Shown: piece by piece, positions 15,193 through 22,511 of the stretch | Layout: each line of letters begins with the position of its first letter | Numbering within the stretch: position 1 is the first letter of the stretch | Source of the DNA: Fibrobacteria bacterium | Lineage (GTDB): Bacteria > Fibrobacterota > Fibrobacteria > UBA11236 | Assembly (NCBI GenBank): GCA_021155885.1 | Contig: JAJNBB010000022.1 | Span: 1 to 43,353, forward strand | Direction of reading: 5' to 3' | DNA: 43,353 nt | Program-made: the position numbers and the translations under genes | The notes under the pieces: model-generated | What the model was told of the DNA's origin: nothing | What the model saw: only the letters and a program-made list of their open reading frames with translations | Database searches by the model: none

Positions 15193-16697
15193 CAGAAGAT
15201 ATACCCCACGCGAAGCATGAAATACCAGTCGCGGGCGGTCGCGAACGCCTCGGCGAGCCCGCCCTCCTCGGCGATGCCCACCGACCGCACGGGCCGGGGA
15301 ACGAAATGATCGCTGGCGACCTGGGCGGTGAAACGAACGTGGCCGGCCACGGTTTTCTCGGCGTACAGCGACCATTTCCAATCGTCCGCGGTCAAGTTCT
15401 GCACGTCGAAAGGCGTGCCCTTGACGTTCGTGCCGTCGGGCAGGTTTCCGTTTTCGTCGATGCCGTAGTCGCCGTAGGAAGTCGGAATCGGCGAGGGGAG
15501 CGGCGGCTGATTGTTGGGGATCGTCGGGATCACGCCGCGGTTGTTCAGGGAGTTGAACAACCCCAGCTTGCTGTAGTCGGCCCGGTACCGGGCGCCGTAC
15601 CACTCCACTTCGGCGGAGAGCACGTCCAGCAACCCGAAGGTCGGGAGGTTGAATCCCACCATCACCGGAATGCGTTCCCGGATGTCGTCGTAAACGCTGC
15701 CGTAATCCTTGACCCCGATGATGGCCGCTTCCCCGTAAAGCTTCAGGTCCCCGGGGCCCAGGCGGGGCCACAAATCCTTGAACCCCAGTTTCTGCAAATC
15801 GACGGCGAACCGGGCCATGACCTTGATTCCCTGGTGCGTGTAGAACACCGTGTCGCCGGACGGCGTCACCTCGATGTAGCGCAAATCGTAGGGATGGTAG
15901 GAGGAGTCGGCCATCACGACGGAGTCGTTCTGGTACAGCGAGGGGAAGTTGTCGCGACGGAGGTTGGTGACCCCGTCCACGTTCGGTATCAGGTGGTAGA
16001 AGTTGACGCCTCCGCCGACCTCGAACGCGCCGACCTTGTATTTCGCGATGTACGCCAGGCTCCAGTCGAGGCTGGGCGGAACCTCGCGCTCCTGCGAAAG
16101 TATCAGGTCGTGCTCGAAGCCCCCCATTGCATGATGCGCCCACGCGCCCACGAGGTTGCCGTGCGATTCGTCGGTGTGGACATTGCCGAATCCCGACTGC
16201 AGAAACCCGGGATATACGGGCCCCCGAAGCAGGTAAAGCCCGAGGTTGCGCACATCCCGGTTATAGGTGTAACGAAACTGGCCCACCGTCAGGCTGAGGC
16301 TCGGGGCCGCGCGATCCCCGTGGAACCAGGTAAGCCGCGCCTCGGTGATGTAGTTTCGAAACACGCCCAGCGCGTTCAACTCGGTCTTTTCGTCGCCCAG
16401 GGAGTGATAGACCTGCACGCCGCCGAAACCGATCGCGGCTTCGAGATGCTCGTTGAAGGCGGCCAGGGCCGTGAACTGCGCGCCCATCCCCTGCATCCGG
16501 TTGCCGTCGACCCCCAGCGTCAGGGTATCGGTGACGTTCATGAGGCGCCCCGCCTCCGCCCACGCTTTTCCGTGGATCTCGAGCCGGGGTTCGGCGCCGG
16601 CGGGATCCGGAAGGACGCATGCGACACAAAACAACCCGGCCTGAACGGCCCGGAGGGTTTGACGCGCGCCTCGGGCGCGCACAAGTTCGCGGATCAT
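15192..16697 (-). CDS. Outer-membrane beta-barrel protein, type A, copy 1
   Basis: 501 residues, the longest of the six. The signal peptide core is AVQAGLFCVACVLPDPAGAE. Motifs: EIHGKAWAEAGRL; GQFRYTYNRDVRNLGLYLL; LDWSLAYIAKY; GGGVNFYHLIP; SGDTVFYTHQGIKVMARF; LYGEAAIIGVKDYGSVYDDI; RIPVMVGFNLPTFGLLDVLS; QVASDHFVPRP; and DWYFMLRVGYIF with terminal phenylalanine. The VFYTHQG and GVKDYGS segments tie it to the barrel at 9389-10756. It follows the DUF1080 gene by 55 bases and is coupled to the type B gene by a one-base stop/start overlap. Extra length lies in a proline/asparagine-rich loop before the last strands (NNQPPLPSPIPTSYG). Confidence 0.75.
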   Translation of the reverse strand: MIRELVRARGARQTLRAVQAGLFCVACVLPDPAGAEPRLEIHGKAWAEAGRLMNVTDTLTLGVDGNRMQGMGAQFTALAAFNEHLEAAIGFGGVQVYHSLGDEKTELNALGVFRNYITEARLTWFHGDRAAPSLSLTVGQFRYTYNRDVRNLGLYLLRGPVYPGFLQSGFGNVHTDESHGNLVGAWAHHAMGGFEHDLILSQEREVPPSLDWSLAYIAKYKVGAFEVGGGVNFYHLIPNVDGVTNLRRDNFPSLYQNDSVVMADSSYHPYDLRYIEVTPSGDTVFYTHQGIKVMARFAVDLQKLGFKDLWPRLGPGDLKLYGEAAIIGVKDYGSVYDDIRERIPVMVGFNLPTFGLLDVLSAEVEWYGARYRADYSKLGLFNSLNNRGVIPTIPNNQPPLPSPIPTSYGDYGIDENGNLPDGTNVKGTPFDVQNLTADDWKWSLYAEKTVAGHVRFTAQVASDHFVPRPVRSVGIAEEGGLAEAFATARDWYFMLRVGYIF

Positions 16698-16727
16698 GCG
16701 TGGAGCGTGTTCACGTTCGTGAGCGGA

Positions 16728-16743
16728 GGCCGGCGCGCCGGCC
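16728..16743. repeat. Perfect 16-bp GC palindrome between DUF1080 gene and first barrel, copy 1
   Basis: GGCCGGCGCGCCGGCC is self-complementary, with CGG and CCG extending the pairing on each side. It sits in the 55-base gap between the DUF1080 stop and the type A start. It holds the same position as the palindrome at 10819-10846, although the sequences are unrelated. Confidence 0.55.
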
Positions 16744-16752
16744 CGCCGATGC

Positions 16753-17961
16753 TTAAATACGGTTCATCCGCAGCCGGGAAACGCCGCGCGCGGTCCGGAC
16801 CTCTATCAGGAGGATGCCCCGCGCGGATCCGGAAAGGCGGTAAGCCACGTCCTCGCCGCCGGGTCCGGAAAAGGTCTGCAGCGTTCGGCCCGCTACGTCC
16901 CGGACCGTCACGCGGTTTGGGCCGAGGATCGCGCCCGCGAGGACGCCGTCGGCGCGCAGGCCGAGACGGAAGCCTTGCATCCCTTCCCGAGCGTCCCCCG
17001 TGAGGGCGGTCGGGGGGATCGTGTCGCCCGTCTCCGACAGGGGTCGAATCTTGATGTTGCGGTACCAGGCGCCGCGGCCGGTGGTGTTCCAGCGGCTCGA
17101 GCCCTGATGGATCTGCAAACCGATGGGATTCGCCGGCGTGGCGGCGCTGCCTGAGGGCAAGATCGAATCCTTGTAGGTCGGCACCCAGGGTCCGGGGGTA
17201 TCGGATACCTTGCGGATCCAAGACTGCATTTTCGTGCGCTGTCCCGCCGTGAGGCCGCCGAAGAACTTGATCCGCACCTGATTCCAGCCCGCCGTGTTCC
17301 AGACGGTCGTCCATTCCGCCGCGGTGCAGCCGGTGGTCGGGCAGCCGTAGGAAGCCGGGTTATTCTGGGAGGTGATGTTCGTCCATTGCGTCACGTTGGT
17401 GATCGCCGTGGCGGAATTGTTGAAGGTGTAGTAATCCACGTTGTGCGAGGCATAGCTGTTTTCGCCGTAGGCGCCGCCGATGCTGCTGCCGGTCAGGTAG
17501 TCGAGGGTGGTCTGGTAGCAGCGCCAATTCGCGGGAGTGCGGTTGAAGACGCCGGCGTCGCTTCCGAACGAGGCCCAGAATTCGAACTGCAGTTCGTAGT
17601 GGGTGTACGACTTGTTGGTGGTCAGCACGCTCCCCGAACCGTTCGCGTTCTGGAAGGAATAGATGGCCTGGTTGGTGGAATCGGCCATCCAGATGCCGCC
17701 GTTCACCTTGTCGGTGGCGTGCGAGCCGCCGCAGCCTTCCCACCAGCCTTTCAGGCTCTTGCCGTCGAAAATCGACACGAATCCCTGCGCGTCGGCCACC
17801 GCGGCGACCGTGTCCGGAAAACCGTTGACCATCGTGGCCGAGGCGGCGCACGGGTTGTTCACGCTCGGGATCCCGAGCACGGGTTGCGCTTGCAATCCGC
17901 CTGAAACCAGGACGGAAAGGGACAGCGCCAGGAAAAAAGGACGATTGGATTGCATTTGCAT
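16753..17961 (-). CDS. Secreted DUF1080 (3-keto-disaccharide hydrolase-like) protein, copy 1
   Basis: 402 residues from the ATG at 17961, chosen because GGAG lies eight bases upstream; an ATG at 17988 lacks a site. Signal peptide: PFFLALSLSVLVSGGLQAQ. The fold markers of PF06439 are clear: VSIFDGKSLKGWW, YTHYELQFEFWASFGSDAG, GWNQVRIKFFGG, IGLQIHQGSSRW and GAWYRNIKIRPL. This copy is closer to the family consensus than the one at 10861. The end (NRVTVRDVAGRTLQTFSG to MNRI) looks like a C-terminal sorting domain of the type IX kind, implying export to the surface or medium. It heads the first barrel unit and is divergent from typA. Enzyme activity is plausible but unproven. Confidence 0.82.
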   Translation of the reverse strand: MQMQSNRPFFLALSLSVLVSGGLQAQPVLGIPSVNNPCAASATMVNGFPDTVAAVADAQGFVSIFDGKSLKGWWEGCGGSHATDKVNGGIWMADSTNQAIYSFQNANGSGSVLTTNKSYTHYELQFEFWASFGSDAGVFNRTPANWRCYQTTLDYLTGSSIGGAYGENSYASHNVDYYTFNNSATAITNVTQWTNITSQNNPASYGCPTTGCTAAEWTTVWNTAGWNQVRIKFFGGLTAGQRTKMQSWIRKVSDTPGPWVPTYKDSILPSGSAATPANPIGLQIHQGSSRWNTTGRGAWYRNIKIRPLSETGDTIPPTALTGDAREGMQGFRLGLRADGVLAGAILGPNRVTVRDVAGRTLQTFSGPGGEDVAYRLSGSARGILLIEVRTARGVSRLRMNRI

Positions 17962-18070
17962 GACGGAAACTCCGGTAATTTCTTGCATAACCTAATGCCG
18001 TAGGCAGGTTCAAGGGGCTAAAATTCGAAAAAACTACTAGTGGGAAGCCCCTAAGGCCGGGGCGACCGAG

Positions 18071-18099
18071 TTGACATTTGCGCCCATTTCTGCTTTTAT
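18071..18099 (+). promoter_or_regulatory. Sigma-70-type promoter of typA
   Basis: TTGACA (18071-18076) and TTTTAT (18094-18099) are separated by 17 bases, close to the classical consensus. The typA ATG is 94 bases further on. A second TTGACT-like box lies at about 18125. The opposite strand of this 232-base gap must also hold the promoter of the DUF1080 gene. Confidence 0.6.
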
Positions 18100-18193
18100 T
18101 ACCGCGCTCCCCTATCGGAACATTTGACTTTATTTTTACCTCGTTTTTTTACCGTGGGCTCCTTGTTTTTGGGGCATTCGGCAAGGATTTCTC

Positions 18194-19996
18194 ATGGAAA
18201 GCTCCAAGATTCGCAACGTCGCCATCATCGCGCACGTTGACCACGGCAAGACGACCCTCGTGGACGGCCTGCTCAAGCAAAGCGGAGCCTTCCGCGAAAA
18301 CCAGGTGATCAGCGAACGCGTGATGGATTCCAACGACCAGGAGCGCGAGCGCGGCATCACGATTTTCTCGAAGAACGCCTCGGTGGTCTACAAGGACGTC
18401 CTGATCAACATCGTGGACACTCCCGGGCACGCCGACTTCGGCGGCCAGGTCGAGCGCGTGCTCGGCACGGTCGACGGCGCGCTGCTGATCGTGGACGCCT
18501 TCGAGGGCCCGATGGCGCAGACGCGCTTCGTGACGAAGAAGGCGCTGGAACTCGGGCTCACCGTATCCGTCGTCATCAACAAGATCGACCGCCCGGGCTG
18601 CGAGCCCGAAAAGGCGCTCGACAAGGTGTTCGATCTGTTCGTCGACCTCGGCGCCAGCGACGCGCAGCTCGACTTCAAGTACGTGTTCGCCGCGGGCCGC
18701 AACGGCACCAGCCGGCGCCGCATGGAAGATCCCGATTCCAACTTCGTGCCCATCTTCGACCTGATCGTGGACAGCATCCCCGCGCCGCAGGTCGGCACGG
18801 GCGACGCGCCCGTGCTCCAGATCACCAGCCTGGACTTCCAGGAGTTCCTGGGCCGCATGGCCGTGGGCCGCATCCGCCAGGGCAAGATCGTGCCGAACCA
18901 GATGGTCACGCACATCAACGCCCAAGGCGTCGCCAAGAAAGTGCGCGTCACCAAGATCCTGTACCCGGACGGCGTGAAGCTCAAGGAAATTCCCGTGGGC
19001 ATCGCCGGCCAGATCGTCTCGCTGTGCGGCATCCCCGACTTCACCCTCGGCGACACGATCTCGGGGGAAGAAAACCCCGTCGCCATCGAGCGCATCCACG
19101 TGGACCCGCCGACGATCGCGATGCGTTTCTGGGTGAACGACTCTCCCTTCTGCGGCCTGGACGGCGGCAAGTTCCTCACGGCCAATCACATCGCCGAGCG
19201 CCTCGAGCGCGAAGCGATCTCGGACGTGGCCCTGCACGTGGAGAAACTCGACGACGGCGCCTACCGCGTGGCCGGCCGCGGGGTGCTGCATCTTTCGGTG
19301 ATCATCGAGAAGATGCGCCGCGAAGGATATGAGTTCACGGTGGGCCGCCCGCGCGTGCTGACCCAGGAGATCGACGGCGTCGAGATGGAGCCGATCGAGA
19401 CCATCACCATCCACGCGCCGCAGGAATACGCCGGCATGGTGATCGACGAGATCAACAAGCGCCGCGGCGAGATGCTCGACATGGGCATCGAGGGCGTGAT
19501 GACCCGCGTGGTGTTCGACATCCCGGCGCGCGGCATCATCGGCCTGCGCACCCGCCTGCTCTCGCTGAGCAAGGGTTACGCGGTCTTCCAGCAGCTGTTC
19601 AAGGGCTACGAGCCGCTCAAGGGCCACATCGAGCAGCGCCCGACGGGCGCGCTGATCTCCAAGGAACGCGGTTCCGCGGCGGCCTATGCGCTATGGAAGC
19701 TCGAGGACCGCGGCGTGATGTTCATCGGCCACGGCGAGGAAGTTTATCCCGGCATGATCGTCGGCGAGAACAACCGCGCCGAGGACATGACCATCAACGT
19801 GATCAAGGGCAAGCAGCTGACCAACATGCGCACCACCTCGGCCGACGAGGCCACGACCCTGACGCCGCATCGCCAGATGTCGCTGGAAGAGTGCCTGGAG
19901 TTCGTGAACGACGACGAGGCCATCGAGTGCACGCCGAAGCACATGCGCCTGCGCAAGATCCATCTCGACGAGAACGCGCGCAAGCGCGCGGGCTGA
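18194..19996 (+). CDS. typA: Ribosome-associated GTPase TypA/BipA
   Basis: 600 residues, the usual length. BipA is a translational GTPase related to EF-G that binds the 70S ribosome and helps 50S assembly, mainly under cold or stress. GTPase motifs are intact: AHVDHGKT at residues 13-20, [15 protein letters not shown] and NKID. Domains II, III and V follow, with [19 protein letters not shown] and the BipA-specific C-terminal part containing [10 protein letters not shown]-like wording ([17 protein letters not shown]) and MRLRKIHLD near the end. An AAGGA site precedes the ATG. It is alone on its transcript, between a good promoter and a terminator. Confidence 0.97.
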   Translation: MESSKIRNVAIIAHVDHGKTTLVDGLLKQSGAFRENQVISERVMDSNDQERERGITIFSKNASVVYKDVLINIVDTPGHADFGGQVERVLGTVDGALLIVDAFEGPMAQTRFVTKKALELGLTVSVVINKIDRPGCEPEKALDKVFDLFVDLGASDAQLDFKYVFAAGRNGTSRRRMEDPDSNFVPIFDLIVDSIPAPQVGTGDAPVLQITSLDFQEFLGRMAVGRIRQGKIVPNQMVTHINAQGVAKKVRVTKILYPDGVKLKEIPVGIAGQIVSLCGIPDFTLGDTISGEENPVAIERIHVDPPTIAMRFWVNDSPFCGLDGGKFLTANHIAERLEREAISDVALHVEKLDDGAYRVAGRGVLHLSVIIEKMRREGYEFTVGRPRVLTQEIDGVEMEPIETITIHAPQEYAGMVIDEINKRRGEMLDMGIEGVMTRVVFDIPARGIIGLRTRLLSLSKGYAVFQQLFKGYEPLKGHIEQRPTGALISKERGSAAAYALWKLEDRGVMFIGHGEEVYPGMIVGENNRAEDMTINVIKGKQLTNMRTTSADEATTLTPHRQMSLEECLEFVNDDEAIECTPKHMRLRKIHLDENARKRAG

Positions 19997-20011
19997 GTCG
20001 GGTTTGACAAC

Positions 20012-20041
20012 AAAAAAAGCGGCCGAAAGGCCGCTTTTTTT
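20012..20041. terminator. Bidirectional terminator between typA and the enolase-like gene
   Basis: Seven A, then GCGGCC, loop GAAA, GGCCGC and seven T. It lies between two convergent genes and is symmetric, so it can serve both. Confidence 0.93.
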
Positions 20042-20087
20042 GTTTGATGCAAACGCACTTCGGTGCTTTCAGGCGCGCGCCTTCACA

Positions 20088-21509
20088 CTACTTCAACTCT
20101 TCCAAAGCTTCCCACTCCGGAACGAGGGCCGTCCCCAGCCCCCTGGCCGAGTTGACGTCGCGCAGATCGAAGCCGCCGCCGTTTTCGCTTGGCGAGATGC
20201 GCACGCGCAGCTCTCCGGACGCGGTGGTCTCGTACAGCGCGGGGTGTGCCTCCAGCGCGGCGCGGCACTCGGCCTCGGTGAGAAACCCGGAAGGGCGGAG
20301 GTAATGATGCCCGTTGCGTTCGGCGTGCGGCAGCCCGATCGCCGCGGCGAGGCAGAGGTCTTGCTGCAGGGGATGCACCGGCACCGTGGTGAGGTCCTCG
20401 CAGGAGAAGATAAGGTTCTCGCGGCCGGCCGCGCGAGCCTTCGCGAGCGTCGCCAGGTGCCCGAGGGAGCGGAACAGGCCCTTGCAGGTCTTCGAGGACA
20501 CGCCGCCGTAACCCAGCGCGAGGCCGCGCTGCAAGGCGTCGGCCTCTCCGTCGCTCTCGTCCAGGATGACGGGCCGGAAGGCCGAGACGCGGTCGATGGC
20601 CGCGGCGCAGGCCGGATCCAGCGCCTGGTCGCGCCGCACGGGCTGTTCGATCCACAAGGTGCGCTCCAGGAAATCCCGCAGGCCGGCGTGGGCGCCCGCT
20701 TCCTGAAGAAGGCCGTCGAGGAAGTCGGCGAAGGCCGCCATGGTGCCGAACTGCTCGTTGCCGTCGAGGGTGACGGCGTAGTCGATGCCCGCGGCCCGGA
20801 CCACGGCCGCGATGCCGCGCAGGCGCGCGCGGCTTTCGGCCGGGTCGCCGTTGATCTTCACCTTGAGGTAGGCCGGCCGGTAGGTCGCGAGCACCTGCTC
20901 CAAAGTTTCGGGCAGGCCGTCGTTCAGGGGCGAGGCGACGTCCGCGGCGGTCAGGGGATCGGCCAGGCCCACGGTGTGGCGAAACGCGACGCGCTCCAGC
21001 GGCTTCGCGGGCAGCGCGTTCAGGATCTCTTCCGGAAGACCGAGCGCGCCGCGCAGGGCCTCGGCGAAGGGAACGCCGAGGGCGCGGCACAGGCCATCCA
21101 CCAGCGCGGCCTCGACCAGCGCAGGCCCGAAACCCGCGGCCAGGGGGGCCTGCCCGCGCGCCACCAGGAGGTCGCGCACGGGCTCGGTGACGGCCTGGTG
21201 CAAGCCCCAGGCCGTGCCGGCTCCGGCGGCCTTGTACGCCTCGGCGGCCGCCCGCAGCGAGGCCAGCAAATCGGCCTCGTTGTCGGCCGCGGTCTTGCCG
21301 TCGCGCTTGTCGAACCACAGCGGCGGAATGCCCGACGCCGACACGCCCTCGAAGGAGGCGCCGCCGGCGAACTCCCATTCGGCCCGCACGTACACGAGCG
21401 GCATTTCGGTCATGCTGGCTTTGCCGAAGCGGAACGGGAAGCGGGTGCGTGCGAGGCGGCGGTACAAGCGAATGCCGCGGAGGCGAACCAGGGGGGTCGA
21501 AGAATTCAT
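20088..21509 (-). CDS. Enolase-superfamily enzyme (muconate-lactonizing-like)
   Basis: 473 residues. The C-terminal barrel has the ordered catalytic marks of the mandelate racemase/muconate lactonizing branch: LKVKINGD (K-x-K bases), VTLDGNEQ (first metal aspartate), WIEQPV (second metal glutamate), ILDESDGEADAL (third acidic ligand) and SSKTCKGLFRSL on the opposite face. The N-terminal capping domain begins near residue 40. The chain is longer than the roughly 350-400 residues of typical members. Such enzymes abstract a proton next to a carboxylate, but the substrate cannot be told from sequence; neighbours give no pathway. It is divergent from ruvX with only 43 bases between the starts and convergent with typA. 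Confidence 0.75.
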   Translation of the reverse strand: MNSSTPLVRLRGIRLYRRLARTRFPFRFGKASMTEMPLVYVRAEWEFAGGASFEGVSASGIPPLWFDKRDGKTAADNEADLLASLRAAAEAYKAAGAGTAWGLHQAVTEPVRDLLVARGQAPLAAGFGPALVEAALVDGLCRALGVPFAEALRGALGLPEEILNALPAKPLERVAFRHTVGLADPLTAADVASPLNDGLPETLEQVLATYRPAYLKVKINGDPAESRARLRGIAAVVRAAGIDYAVTLDGNEQFGTMAAFADFLDGLLQEAGAHAGLRDFLERTLWIEQPVRRDQALDPACAAAIDRVSAFRPVILDESDGEADALQRGLALGYGGVSSKTCKGLFRSLGHLATLAKARAAGRENLIFSCEDLTTVPVHPLQQDLCLAAAIGLPHAERNGHHYLRPSGFLTEAECRAALEAHPALYETTASGELRVRISPSENGGGFDLRDVNSARGLGTALVPEWEALEELK

Positions 21510-21552
21510 GGGGAGTCAAGATAGAAGCTCCCGCGGTTATTAACATTGCCTC

Positions 21553-22020
21553 ATGCCTATACCGGGAGCCGTACTGGGACTGGATTTCGGCGAGCGCCGC
21601 ATCGGGGTGGCCCTGTCCGACCCGGAACGCATGCTGGCGTCCGGATTGCTTACTGTGGACCGCAAAAAACAACCGGACTTCTGGAAGCCGCTCGGGGAAA
21701 TCATCGCCTCGAAAAAAGTCACCGCCATCGTGGTGGGATACCCGCTGCGCACCGACGGGCTGCAAAAACCCGGAGACAAAACCGAGGCCGTGGACCGGTT
21801 CGTGAAAGACCTCGGGGAGCGGTTCGGGCTGCCCGTGCATCTCGAGGACGAGAGCTTCACCAGTTCCCTGGCGGCGGACAGCCTGCGGGGTCGCCAAGCG
21901 CGCGGCGCGCGCAACAAGACGCCCCGCGACTGGGCGCGGCAAAAGTCCGAAATCGACCGCGTGGCCGCCGCCTTCATCCTGCAGGATTGGCTCGACCGGG
22001 CGGAAGGGGCGGCGCGATGA
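21553..22020 (+). CDS. ruvX: Putative Holliday-junction resolvase / pre-16S rRNA nuclease YqgF
   Basis: 155 residues with an RNase H-like fold. The acidic active-site motifs are in place: LGLDFGERRIGVALSD near the N-terminus, IVVGYPLRTDG in the middle, LEDESFTS, and EIDRVAAAFILQDWLD at the end. YqgF acts in 16S rRNA 5'-end maturation in Escherichia coli; a recombination role has also been proposed. The stop TGA overlaps the ATG of the next gene (ATGATG at 22017-22022), so both are translated together. The ATG at 21553 starts directly before the conserved core, so no upstream extension is needed. Confidence 0.93.
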   Translation: MPIPGAVLGLDFGERRIGVALSDPERMLASGLLTVDRKKQPDFWKPLGEIIASKKVTAIVVGYPLRTDGLQKPGDKTEAVDRFVKDLGERFGLPVHLEDESFTSSLAADSLRGRQARGARNKTPRDWARQKSEIDRVAAAFILQDWLDRAEGAAR

Positions 22021-22445
22021 TGCATGTCTCGCCGTGCGCCTGGTACTGCTTCACCCTCGACGACCGCGACGGGTGGAAGGTGGAGGACGGCGCGCAGGAA
22101 ACCTTGCTGAGCGCGCCGGACGGCAGCTGCGTGATCGAGATCACGGCGGCGCGGCGCGTGGGGCGCGCCGACGAAAGCGAGATCGCGAACATCCATGAAC
22201 GCTACCTGCAGAACGAGGGCATCCAGCCGCTGAGAACGGCCGTCGCGGAAAACCCGTTCCGGATAGCGGCCTATGTCACCCGCGGGTTGGGGGTCGACGA
22301 GCGCGAGCACATCGTGTGCCACGCCTACTGGAAAAACTATTGCGCTTTTATCAAATACCGCGGGCGCCGCGAGAAAGACGTGGCCGGGCGCATCCAGGCC
22401 TTCTACGATCTGGTGGACAGCCTGCAGCCATTGGCGATCGACTAG
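22017..22445 (+). CDS. Small protein of unknown function downstream of ruvX
   Basis: 142 residues from ATG 22017; a second ATG follows immediately at 22020. GGAAGGGG just upstream is a strong ribosome site. I do not recognise a family. Visible features: no signal peptide or membrane helix; an N-terminal part with aromatic/cysteine residues (SPCAWYCFTLDDRDGW), a strand-rich middle (CVIEITAARRV), and a C-terminal helix (KDVAGRIQAFYDLVDSLQPL). The pattern of short strands ending in a helix recalls small domains that sense or bind fatty acids or proteins, but that is only an impression. It overlaps ruvX by four bases and is followed by a low-complexity repeat. Confidence 0.7.
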   Translation: MMHVSPCAWYCFTLDDRDGWKVEDGAQETLLSAPDGSCVIEITAARRVGRADESEIANIHERYLQNEGIQPLRTAVAENPFRIAAYVTRGLGVDEREHIVCHAYWKNYCAFIKYRGRREKDVAGRIQAFYDLVDSLQPLAID

Positions 22446-22479
22446 GAACCGGAACCCGTTAGGGGGTACGGAACAGGGG

Positions 22480-22505
22480 TTCCCTGTCACCTGTTCCCTG
22501 TCACC
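22480..22505. repeat. Tandem 14-bp word between convergent genes
   Basis: TTCCCTGTCACC occurs at 22480-22491 and again at 22494-22505. GGAACAGG (22470-22477) can pair with CCTGTTCC (22490-22497). The stretch fills the gap between the small unknown gene and the metalloprotease gene. Its style, short reiterated G/C-skewed words forming inverted pairs, matches 3683-3850. Confidence 0.45.
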
Positions 22506-22511
22506 AGTCCC

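Noticed and set aside
6702-16697. PorP/SprF or TonB-dependent receptor assignment for the barrels
   Set aside because: No PorP/SprF wording recognised, and the proteins are too short and lack a plug domain for TonB-dependent receptors.
15036-17003. 655-residue plus-strand frame opposite the first barrel unit (also 7953-9503, 9377-10816 and 10789-12306)
   Set aside because: Antisense shadows of conserved proteins; no family resemblance and no start signals.
18014-18056. AGGGGCT/AGCCCCT inverted pair upstream of the DUF1080 gene as an operator
   Set aside because: Only 7 bp with a loop of nearly 30 bases and no second copy, so it may be chance.
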